DNA from: Streptomyces sp. NRRL S-244
Lineage (GTDB): Bacteria > Actinomycetota > Actinomycetes > Streptomycetales > Streptomycetaceae
Direction of reading: 5' to 3'
Assembly: GCF_000717915.1 (NCBI RefSeq)
Contig: NZ_JOCX01000023.1
Location: forward strand, 1-64,000
Length of the DNA: 64,000 bases
Shown piece after piece: positions 9,486 to 15,962 of the stretch. The translations under genes were made by a program, and so were the position numbers. Every line of letters begins with the position of its first letter. Within the stretch, counting starts at the first letter, position 1. Below the pieces are notes generated by a model that saw nothing but the letters and a program-made list of their open reading frames with translations, ran no database searches and had not been told where the DNA came from.

Positions 9486-9854
9486 CTACGTTTCATCTTC
9501 GCGAGCAACCTCGACCTCGCTACCGTCAACACCGCCTTGGTCTGTCAGGCGACCGGTAATGAAAACGAAAGCTACTGAAGCGGCGGCGGAGGTGATGATT
9601 GTAACGCCTTCTGCAGCAGCACCTTCGTCAATGGCGTGCCAAGCAAGCAGCCCCATAACCAATAGCGCCCCTAGCGCTATTAGCCTGCAGATCCAGGGCA
9701 CACGCTTTGCAGCTCTCTCTGTTTTCCGCGCCTCTTCTTGATCGACCTTCCAAGCCGCCATTACATCTGCATAGACTTGGGCATTCTCTGCTTGGAGGTT
9801 CGCCAGCTTTTCCGCCAGCTCTTGCGGGATATCGGGAACCACGAGTGCTGTCAT
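9486..9854 (-). CDS. Small two-helix membrane protein, island operon
   Basis: A 122-residue protein with a soluble N-terminal helix (IPQELAEKLANLQAENAQVYADVM, then a charged EEARKTERAAKR), two adjacent transmembrane segments (about 53-75 and 81-102) and a short acidic tail. The order coiled coil, two helices, tail resembles DUF2335-like phage or plasmid membrane proteins, but I see no diagnostic motif and leave it unnamed. Its ATG overlaps the stop of the preceding gene by 4 nt (ATGA), so the two are translationally coupled. It lies in the right element with A/T-richer codons than the core. Confidence 0.65.
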   Translation of the reverse strand: MTALVVPDIPQELAEKLANLQAENAQVYADVMAAWKVDQEEARKTERAAKRVPWICRLIALGALLVMGLLAWHAIDEGAAAEGVTIITSAAASVAFVFITGRLTDQGGVDGSEVEVAREDET

Positions 9855-10435
9855 AGTTTCCCACCCTGCCCTCGGTGTTCTTTGTCACGAACAAGCAACT
9901 TCTCCGCAGCATCCACTCTGCGCTCCAACCCCGCAGTGAATGGCCGATCTATTGTCGGCCTATCACTACGACTGGCCCCTCCGAACAGATCGAAGAGCGC
10001 TGCGGCGTCGCTAATTCGCCGCCCCCACTGCCCTCGCCGACTAAGTTTATCACCCCGTGGATAGCCGCGCTCAGTCTCGCCGTCCGTCACCATCGATAGT
10101 GCCGGCGGGTGGCGCTTCGTCTTCGTTCTGCTAGCGTCACCTCCCAGGGCCCCGGTAACATGCTCCGCTTCAGCTTTTCTTTCCAGACGGCGCATATCGG
10201 AGGCAAGCATGGCGAGTACACGCCCGCGCGCCAGCGCTTCTACGGTTTCCAGGTGTTCAGCGATCCTCGCGAGTTCAGAAATAACTTGCTCGGCATCCAG
10301 GCGCGGCGCCTGGACTGCAGCATCATTCATATCCTCAAACGATCTAACGAACTCGCTAAGTTCATCGAGAGCTATTCTCTGAAACTGAGAAATCTCTGCA
10401 TCTTGCGCGTTCGCCCCTCGATGCGGCCGAGACAT
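9851..10435 (-). CDS. Unknown cytoplasmic island protein, first gene of a two-gene operon
   Basis: A 194-residue soluble protein. ATG at 10435 is chosen because GGGAGG lies 5 nt upstream; the in-frame TTG at 10447 overlaps that site. The N-terminal half is helical (RIALDELSEFVRSFEDM, AEQVISELARIAEHLETVEAL). The C-terminal half is basic and polar with RRGQWGRRISDAAALFDLFGG. No known motif is seen. The 4-nt overlap with the downstream two-helix membrane gene implies a functional pair: a cytoplasmic partner and a membrane component. That layout recurs in small defence modules, but no effector is identifiable here. Confidence 0.65.
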   Translation of the reverse strand: MSRPHRGANAQDAEISQFQRIALDELSEFVRSFEDMNDAAVQAPRLDAEQVISELARIAEHLETVEALARGRVLAMLASDMRRLERKAEAEHVTGALGGDASRTKTKRHPPALSMVTDGETERGYPRGDKLSRRGQWGRRISDAAALFDLFGGASRSDRPTIDRPFTAGLERRVDAAEKLLVRDKEHRGQGGKL

Positions 10436-10447
10436 ATCGCCTCCCAA

Positions 10448-10759
10448 GGTCGCTACCTATTCATTGTCTATCAATGAAAGCCGGGCAGCATCCCGAGGCG
10501 TACGGATCCGACCACGCAGCGACACGCCATGCTGTCTTCACCTTTCCCCCGGCAAGGCTCAGCCAGCCCGGATCTGGCCGATCACGTTCTGAACAGCGCC
10601 TCGATCTCTGCCTATTAGTCCTGTACTGCAAGGCGGCTGCCGCCCGGGCAGGGCTCCGACTGTGATCTATGCCACTCAAGTACGAGCAGGGCGACTGGTG
10701 AAGCCGCCTGCACACAGTCGCATGTAGGCGGCTGAAACCTCGCCAGGCACGGGGAGGGT
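10448..10759. other. Island intergenic stretch, nothing clear
   Basis: Just over 300 bp between the start of the two-gene operon and the DUF3631 remnant. It should hold the operon promoter at its left end. I see no convincing gene: a 63-codon frame exists but has no ribosome-binding site or recognisable composition. Confidence 0.45.
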
Positions 10760-11045
10760 GACCATGAAGCCCTGCGCGGGATAGAGCATGAGGCGCTGAA
10801 GGGCACCAACCAGCATGTCAAAGACCAATCGCGGGTCGCCCTGCGCGAGCGGCTCGCCGCGTGGGCTGAATCCGTACGGGAGCAGCTCAGCGACGCCTGG
10901 CCCGTGCTGCCCGAGAGCATCGTGGACCGGCCCGCAAACGTGTGGGAGCCCCTCCTCGCCGTCGCAAAGGCGGCCGGCGGTACATGGCCCGAGCGGGCCC
11001 GCGACGCTTGCCTGGAACTCGTCAACGCCGCACGCGATGACGACG
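10760..11045 (+). pseudogene. DUF3631 replication/primase-type protein, C-terminal fragment
   Basis: The frame contains VALRERLAAWAESVREQL, DRPANVWEPLLAVAKAAGG and WPERARDACLELVNAA, the signature of the DUF3631 domain in plasmid, phage and AICE replication proteins (helicase/primase-like) of actinobacteria. The upstream ATPase region is absent, with a stop codon shortly before. The frame then runs without a break into integrase sequence in another frame. The adjacency replication protein–integrase–att is typical of actinomycete integrative elements, so this supports the island's origin even though the gene is dead. Confidence 0.68.
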
Positions 11046-11818
11046 GCGCGCGTCAGGACCGCGCAGGCGTCCGCAGTCACGGCCAAGGAGTCGCAACGGG
11101 TACTGCGCAGCGCGCTCACCGCCGCGAACCGGGAGGAGCCGATCAGTCGGAACGTGGTCCAGCTCGTGCCGGCGCCCCGCGTCGTCCAGCGGGAGCTGAA
11201 GCCTGGGACCTCGACCAGACGTTGGCCTTCCTGGAATCCTCCCGCCGCGATCCCCTGTACACCGCCTTCGCGCTGGCGGTGGCCCTGGGTCTGCGCCGCG
11301 GCGAGATCCTCGGGCTTCGCTGGTCGGACATCGACCTGGAACGCCGGACGCTCACCGTGCGGAACCAGATCCAGCGCGTGCAAAAGGAGCTGTACGCGGA
11401 CTCGACCAAGAACCGGCGCGCCCGAGCCATCCCGATCCCGCGCATGTGCGTGGCGCCGCTGCGGTGGCAGCGGATGCGGCAGGCCGCGCTGCGGGCCGCC
11501 GCCAAGGAATGGGACGAGAGTGACTACGTCTTCACGACACGCACGGGCCGGCCGGTCGAGCCGCGCAACCTCAGCCGGTCCTTCGAGCGGATCGGCCTGG
11601 ACGCCGGCCTGCCGCGGATCCGGCTGCACGACGCGCGGCACGGGTGCGCCACGCTGCTCTTCGCGGCCGGGGTGGCGCCGCGGGTGGTGATGGAGATCCT
11701 GGGGCACTCACAGATCGCCGTCACGATGAACATCTACACCCATGTGACCGACGGCAGTAGGCGCGAGGCGATGGGGCACATGGACCGGCTGCTGCGCCGT
11801 CGGCGGCCGGCCGAGTAG
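11040..11818 (+). pseudogene. int: Site-specific tyrosine integrase, N-truncated and frameshifted
   Basis: The catalytic domain of a tyrosine recombinase. The first part (LRSALTAANREEPISRNV, then LVPAPRVVQRELKP) is in one frame; after about 11204 a single-base loss shifts it to the next frame (WDLDQTLAFLESSRRDP). The rest is complete: ALGLRRGEILGLRWSDID with the catalytic Arg, LHDARHGCATLLFAAGV with HxxR, and VTMNIYTHV with the Tyr nucleophile, ending DRLLRRRRPAE. The N-terminal arm-binding and core-binding domains are mostly missing, replaced by DUF3631 sequence. The stop is 25 bp from the att site beside tRNA-Val. Probably inactive. Confidence 0.8.
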
Positions 11819-11843
11819 GCAACTGCCGTCACCTGAAGCCGTC

Positions 11844-11878
11844 AAAGGCCCCCAACCGTGATCGGTTGGGGGCCTTTG
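11844..11878 (-). terminator. tRNA-Val terminator hairpin
   Basis: A perfect inverted repeat (AAAGGCCCCCAACCG, 4-nt loop, complement) directly downstream of the tRNA-Val gene on the minus strand, ending in a short T run. The same hairpin is duplicated in both remote att copies. Confidence 0.85.
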
Positions 11879-11926
11879 TGCTGGTGGGCGTGGACGGTTT
11901 CGAACCGCCGACATCTGCTTTGTAAG
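11844..11926. repeat. att-like direct repeat, copy 3 (inside intact tRNA-Val)
   Basis: The tRNA-proximal copy of the 83-bp repeat, overlapping the 3' half of the intact tRNA and its terminator. Identity with copies 1 and 2 ends at the anticodon-loop position (TTTGTAAG), which is the usual limit of the exchanged segment for integrases that target tRNA 3' ends. Confidence 0.88.
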
Positions 11927-11956
11927 AGCAGCGCTCTACCCCTGAGCTACACACCC
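11882..11956 (-). tRNA. tRNA-Val, anticodon UAC
   Basis: Read on the minus strand the 75-nt sequence folds as a cloverleaf: acceptor GGGTGTG pairs with CACGCCC, D stem GCTC/GAGC, anticodon stem CTGCT/AGCAG around loop CTTACAA (anticodon TAC), T stem GGCGG/CCGTC around TTCGAAA, discriminator A and an encoded CCA. It is intact although it serves as the integration target of the two elements to its left, because each insertion restored the 3' half. Confidence 0.95.
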
Positions 11957-12061
11957 GTGGATGAGTGGACAGCCTACATGGCAGGCGCACCCCCCACGCA
12001 AACCCGCATCCGTGGGAGAGAATGGACCGGGGCATGGCGGAGGCGGTACGGGAGAGGGATT

Positions 12062-13324
12062 GTGACGACGGCATCCCGGCGGTGGTTCGGCGGGCGGGAC
12101 GAGAGTCGGCGGGCGGATGCGCAGGCGGCGAAGGATGCCGCCGCGGCCGCGTTCTACGAGCTGGACACCGCGCAGCGGGATCTGCGGATCTCCATGGAGA
12201 CCATCGCGGCCGCCGACGGGTCGCCCGCGGCGCGGCAGGCCGGGGAGGGGTTCGCCGCGCTCGGGCAGCGGATCGACCAGGTCAGCCATGTGTACATCGA
12301 GGCCGTCGACGCGCACGACCTTGATCGGGTGGATCTGGAGGGGTCGGTCGCCGCGCGGGCGCGGGAGCAGCTGACGCGGGCCCGTGACGAGCTGGTCCGG
12401 GTCAAGGGTGAGCTGGACCGTTTCGCCCAGGGGCTGCAGCCGCTGCTGGACAAGGCCGAGACGCAGCTGGCCCGGGTGGCGCCCGCGCGGGAGCGGGCCC
12501 GGGCCGCGCTGCTCGCGGCGAGCAGTGCGCTGGACGACGTACGGGGCAAGGGGATGCGGGCCGATGAGTTCGCGGCGCGGCTGGCCGCGCTCGGGCCCGA
12601 GCTGACCCTGCTGAACCAGGGCGCCGCGCGGCACGGGGTGCAGGAGACCATCCAGCGCGCGGACCGGATCCTGCGGGACGCGGAGGCGATACGGGCCGAG
12701 GTGGCGCGGCTCCCGGAGCGGGCCGCGGAGATCGACCGGCGGCTGGTGAGCCTGCGGACGCGGGCGCAGGCGCTGCGCAATCGGGCGGACCGGGTGGATC
12801 CGGTCCTCAGTGAGCTGCGCCGGCGGTTCAGTGCCGCGTGCTGGCAGGACCTGCAGCAGGTGCCGGATCAGGCCGTACGGGACGTGGCGCGGGCCGAGGA
12901 GCAGCTGGGGGAGGCGGCGCGGGCGCGCGAGGAGCAGCGCTGGGCGGACGTGGCGGCGCTGGTCGAGTCGGTCCGGGGTGCGCTGGATGCCACCGACGAG
13001 GCGGTGTCGGCGGCGCAGGACCGGCTGTCGCGGCTGGAGGCGGTGGCGCGGGACCCGCAGGCGGAGGTGCAGCGGACCCGGTTCGCGATCCGGGATGCGC
13101 AGCGGCTGGCGATGGAGGGCCGCAGTGTGCCCGATCCGCGGCACGCGCGGCCGCTGGACGAGTCGGTGGCGCGGATGGAACGGGCGCTGGCCGGGCTGGA
13201 GGAGCGGCACCCCGACTACTGGCACTTCCTTCAGGAGATGGAGCAGGTGCGGGCGGACGTGGGGCGGGTCGTCTCGGATATCCGCGGCGGGCGCGGGAGC
13301 GGGACCGGGACCGGGACCGGCTGA
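12062..13324 (+). CDS. Long coiled-coil cytoplasmic protein, unknown function
   Basis: About 420 residues from GTG at 12062, which follows GGAGAGGGA. Nearly the whole chain is heptad-rich helix made of Ala, Arg, Glu, Leu and Gln (for example ARDELVRVKGELDRFAQGL, RRLVSLRTRAQALRNRADRV, LDATDEAVSAAQDRLSRLEAV). There is no membrane segment or enzyme motif. The C-terminus ends in a glycine/threonine run encoded by a GGGACC microsatellite. Homologues are common in Streptomyces but uncharacterised; a scaffold or structural role is a guess. The DUF4383 membrane gene follows 73 bp downstream on the same strand, so they may be co-transcribed. Confidence 0.72.
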   Translation: MTTASRRWFGGRDESRRADAQAAKDAAAAAFYELDTAQRDLRISMETIAAADGSPAARQAGEGFAALGQRIDQVSHVYIEAVDAHDLDRVDLEGSVAARAREQLTRARDELVRVKGELDRFAQGLQPLLDKAETQLARVAPARERARAALLAASSALDDVRGKGMRADEFAARLAALGPELTLLNQGAARHGVQETIQRADRILRDAEAIRAEVARLPERAAEIDRRLVSLRTRAQALRNRADRVDPVLSELRRRFSAACWQDLQQVPDQAVRDVARAEEQLGEAARAREEQRWADVAALVESVRGALDATDEAVSAAQDRLSRLEAVARDPQAEVQRTRFAIRDAQRLAMEGRSVPDPRHARPLDESVARMERALAGLEERHPDYWHFLQEMEQVRADVGRVVSDIRGGRGSGTGTGTG

Positions 13325-13397
13325 GGTCCGCGACGTCCGCGCTTGTCGCGGAGGGGGCATCGATGGATGCTGGAGGTGGCTGGAAGAGGAGGGCGTG

Positions 13398-14099
13398 ATG
13401 GCTGCCCACACTTCGCACACCGATCGTGCGCCCGACGCACCCCCCGTGACCGCGCCGCACGCGGCCTACGGGTGCCACGAGCCCCACGAGAACTACGCTC
13501 CGTACGTGGCCCACGGGCCGATCGAGCTGCCCGCACCGCACGTCCCCTACCTGGTGCGGCGCATGGCGCGTCCCGTCAACACCCGGCTCGACGAGCACCT
13601 GCCCACCGACCACAAGCTCAGCCAGGTGTACCGGGTGGGCGCGGGTCTGATGGGGCTGCTGCTGGTCGCGTTCGGGATCCTCGGGCTGATCGACCGGATC
13701 GGGTTCTTCGACACCGGCGGCGCCACGGTGCTCGCGCTGAACACCAACGGCGCGCTGAGCGTCCTGTCGATCTGCATCGGGCTGCTGCTGTTCGCCGGGA
13801 TGGTGATCGGCGGGAACTTCGCCTCCACCCTCAACATCGTGCTGGGGCTGGCCTTCATCGCCAGCGGGTTCGTGAATCTGGCCCTGCTGGACACCGGGGT
13901 GAACTTCCTGGCCTTCAAGATCCAGAACGTGCTGTTCAGCTTCGTCGTCGGCGTGATGCTGATGTGGTTCGGGATGTACGGGCGGGTGGGCAGCGCCCTG
14001 CCGCACGACAATCCGTACTGGCGGGCCCGCAACCCCGAGCAGGCCGCACGGGAGGACCGGGCCGCGGCGGCCGCCGCCCGGCTCAGCCACGGCTTCTAG
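13398..14099 (+). CDS. DUF4383 domain membrane protein
   Basis: A 233-residue protein with a hydrophilic His/Pro-rich N-terminus (1-75) and the DUF4383 four-helix membrane core: VYRVGAGLMGLLLVAFGILG, then DRIGFF and VLALNTNGALSVLSICIGLLL, followed by FASTLNIVLGLAFIASGFVNL and a last helix. A charged C-terminal tail begins NPYWRARNPEQ. GAGGAGGGCGTG precedes ATG. DUF4383 proteins are widespread in actinobacteria with no known activity. It follows the coiled-coil gene in the same direction, and a tandem repeat lies immediately after the stop. Confidence 0.85.
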   Translation: MAAHTSHTDRAPDAPPVTAPHAAYGCHEPHENYAPYVAHGPIELPAPHVPYLVRRMARPVNTRLDEHLPTDHKLSQVYRVGAGLMGLLLVAFGILGLIDRIGFFDTGGATVLALNTNGALSVLSICIGLLLFAGMVIGGNFASTLNIVLGLAFIASGFVNLALLDTGVNFLAFKIQNVLFSFVVGVMLMWFGMYGRVGSALPHDNPYWRARNPEQAAREDRAAAAAARLSHGF

Positions 14100-14192
14100 A
14101 TCGCCGGACCCCGTAGCGCCGGACCCCGTACCGCCGAAGCTGTACCGCCGAACCCCGTAGCGCCGAACCCCGTGGCGCCGAGCCTGTAGCGG
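14100..14192. repeat. Six imperfect 15-bp tandem repeats
   Basis: Units of the form CGCCGGACCCCGTAG / CGCCGAACCCCGTAG / CGCCGAAGCTGTAC follow the DUF4383 stop codon directly, about six times, and end 29 bp before the FmdB start. No reading frame or hairpin explains them. They fill the intergenic region and may place the FmdB promoter. Confidence 0.7.
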
Positions 14193-14220
14193 GAGGCGCG
14201 CCGCTCTGTAGCCTGGGGCC

Positions 14221-14424
14221 ATGCCTCGTTATGAATTCCGCTGCCGGACCTGCGAAGACACCTTCGAGGTCAGCCGGCCCATGGCCGAGTCGTCCGCGCC
14301 CGCCGACTGCCCGGCCGGCCACGCCGACACCGTGAAGCTGCTCTCCGCCGTCGCCGTGGGCGGGACCAGCAGCGCCCCCGCCCCGTCCGGCGGGGGCTGC
14401 TGCGGTGGTGGGGGCTGCTGCTGA
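14221..14424 (+). CDS. FmdB-family zinc ribbon protein
   Basis: A 67-residue protein with the FmdB/CxxC ribbon MPRYEFRCRTCEDTFEV at the N-terminus and CPAGH about 23 residues later, which together form a zinc-binding ribbon. The C-terminus is glycine- and cysteine-rich (GGGCCGGGGCC), a second cluster typical of actinobacterial copies. The family was first noted as putative regulators of formamidase operons, but its role in Streptomyces is unknown. The start is the first Met, at the family's usual position. It converges on the O-methyltransferase operon 21 bp away. Confidence 0.85.
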   Translation: MPRYEFRCRTCEDTFEVSRPMAESSAPADCPAGHADTVKLLSAVAVGGTSSAPAPSGGGCCGGGGCC

Positions 14425-14445
14425 CCGCGGAGCGCCGGATGCCGA

Positions 14446-15105
14446 CTAGCGCTTGCGCGAGAGGGTGAGCCCGTCCGAGATCGCCAGCAGGACCGATTCC
14501 ATGCGGGTGTCCGCCGCGACGTGCTCGTTGTACGCGCGGACCCCCGCCGCCGAACCCGTCGCGGACTCGTCCAGGACCGTGCCGTGGAACAGCGTGTTGT
14601 CCGTGACGATCAGCCCGCCCGGGCGCAGCCGCGGAACGAGCTCCTCCCAGTAAGCGATCTGGCTTTCCTTGTCCGCGTCCACGTAGGCCATGTCGATGTG
14701 CGGCTCCTGCGGCATGGCGCGCAGCGTGTCCAGCGCCGGGGCGATCCGCAGGTCGATCCGGTCGGCGACGCCCGCCGCCTTCCAGGCCTCGCGCCCGTAC
14801 GCCGTCCACTCCTCCGAGACGTCGCACGCGACGAGCACGCCGTCCGCCGGCAGGGCCTGGGCCATCGACAGGGTCGAGAAGCCGGTGAAGGTGCCGACCT
14901 CGACGATGTGGCGGGCGCCGGTCAGCCGGACCAGGAAGGCCAGCAGCGGCCCCTGCTCCTCCGCCGACTGCATGCCGGCGACGTCCGGGAACTTCTCGTA
15001 CGTCGTCGCCACCAGCCCCCGCTGGACCGTGTCCAGCGGGGGGTTGTGGTCGAGCACGTAGCGGTACAGCTCGTCAGTGATCTTGGTGCTGTTGCCCTTG
15101 GTCAT
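14446..15105 (-). CDS. SAM-dependent O-methyltransferase (family 3)
   Basis: A 219-residue class I methyltransferase resembling catechol/caffeoyl-CoA O-methyltransferases. Motif I is HIVEVGTFTGFSTLSMA, the acidic loop ACDVSEEW binds SAM ribose, and DMAYVDADKESQ plus TDNTLFHG provide the metal and substrate side. Family enzymes need Mg2+ and methylate vicinal hydroxyls. ATG at 15105 overlaps the stop of the HAD gene (ATGA), making this the last gene of a four-gene coupled operon with a Ter-linked lyase, a double phosphoribosyltransferase and a phosphatase. By context it may methylate the product of that pathway; this is inference. Confidence 0.87.
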   Translation of the reverse strand: MTKGNSTKITDELYRYVLDHNPPLDTVQRGLVATTYEKFPDVAGMQSAEEQGPLLAFLVRLTGARHIVEVGTFTGFSTLSMAQALPADGVLVACDVSEEWTAYGREAWKAAGVADRIDLRIAPALDTLRAMPQEPHIDMAYVDADKESQIAYWEELVPRLRPGGLIVTDNTLFHGTVLDESATGSAAGVRAYNEHVAADTRMESVLLAISDGLTLSRKR

Positions 15106-15962
15106 GCGCCCAGTGTGCCGACACCGCCGGCCGGACGGACACCCTCCCGGGCCACCGCCTCCGCGAAAGCCCGCACGATCTCCTCCCCCGCCAGCACGCC
15201 CGCCGCCTCCAGGGCCGTGACCGTCGGCGCCGTCCAGCCCGCGTCGGCCAGCTCCCCGTGGCCCGGCCGCCAGGCCGCGTCCGCCGCCAGCAGCAGGTCC
15301 GCGTCGAGCAGCGAGTCGCCGGCGGCGAGGGTCGTGGTGGCGCCCGTACGGCGGGCCACCTCGCGCATCGCCGCGCTCTTCGTCAGCGGACGCGGCACGG
15401 CGTAGATCTTGCGGCCCTGGAGGGAGACCGTCCAGCCGCGCCCGTCGGCCCACTCCGTCAGCGCCTTGACCCACTCCCGCGGCACCAGGTCGCGTTCGAC
15501 GACCAGGTACGTGAACAGGTCCTCCGCGATCCGCGCCTTGCGCAGCCACGCCGGGTCCGCCGTCGCCAGCAGGTGCGCGTGCACCTCCTCCAGCGGGGCG
15601 CACTCCTGCGCCAGCCGCGCCGCCACCTCGCGCCGCCAGTCCCGGTCCGGGACCCCGTCCACCAGCAGCTGCCCGCCGTTGGCGCAGATCGCGTACGGGG
15701 CCGGGCGCCCGGGGAAGCGGATGCGCTGGTACTGCTTGCGCGTCCGGGTCGTCGTCGGGACGAAGACCACCGCGGGATCGGCCGTCAGCTCGGCCAGCAG
15801 CGCCGCCGCCGTCTCCGTCATGTACGACAGCGGCTTGTTCTCGTGCACCTCGACGCACAGCAGCCGCGGGGCCACCGGGTCGGGCATGGTCAGGCCGAGC
15901 GCGGCCGCCGAGTAGATGAGGGTGCGGTCGAGATCACTGGCTACCAGGACAGTCGCAGTCAC
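15102..15962 (-). CDS. HAD-superfamily hydrolase, Ter-linked (sucrose-phosphatase-like)
   Basis: About 286 residues from GTG at 15962, overlapping the upstream stop by 4 nt (GTGA). The Cof/sucrose-phosphate-phosphatase type is shown by VASDLDRTLIYS (nucleophile Asp and acid Asp), TTTRTRKQYQRI (motif II Thr), KSAAMREVARRTG (motif III Lys) and LAAGDSLLDADLL (motif IV). A cap domain sits between motifs II and III. HAD phosphatases next to the PRTase/TRSP genes belong to the Ter-linked pathway proposed to make a nucleoside-like metabolite, where this enzyme would remove a phosphate. The 3' end overlaps the methyltransferase start. Confidence 0.83.
   Translation of the reverse strand: MTATVLVASDLDRTLIYSAAALGLTMPDPVAPRLLCVEVHENKPLSYMTETAAALLAELTADPAVVFVPTTTRTRKQYQRIRFPGRPAPYAICANGGQLLVDGVPDRDWRREVAARLAQECAPLEEVHAHLLATADPAWLRKARIAEDLFTYLVVERDLVPREWVKALTEWADGRGWTVSLQGRKIYAVPRPLTKSAAMREVARRTGATTTLAAGDSLLDADLLLAADAAWRPGHGELADAGWTAPTVTALEAAGVLAGEEIVRAFAEAVAREGVRPAGGVGTLGA

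Larger units (their letters stand above)
5266..11926. mobile_element. Two tandem, decayed integrative elements at tRNA-Val
   Basis: The span is bounded and bisected by three 83-bp direct repeats (5266, 8486, 11844), each carrying a tRNA terminator plus the 3' half of tRNA-Val. The intact tRNA is at the right end. Each segment ends on its tRNA-proximal side with tyrosine-integrase sequence: a 3' remnant at 8313-8468, and a longer frameshifted copy at 11040-11818 fused to a DUF3631 replication-protein fragment. Base composition and use of ATA and other A/T-rich codons differ from the flanking chromosome. This is the expected structure for successive integration of AICE-like or phage-like elements into one tRNA gene. 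No intact integrase, replication or transfer gene remains, so the island should be immobile without help. Confidence 0.82.

Noticed and set aside
10474..10665. 63-codon plus-strand frame in the island intergenic stretch
   Set aside because: No ribosome-binding site, no recognisable composition; random open frame is expected at this length.
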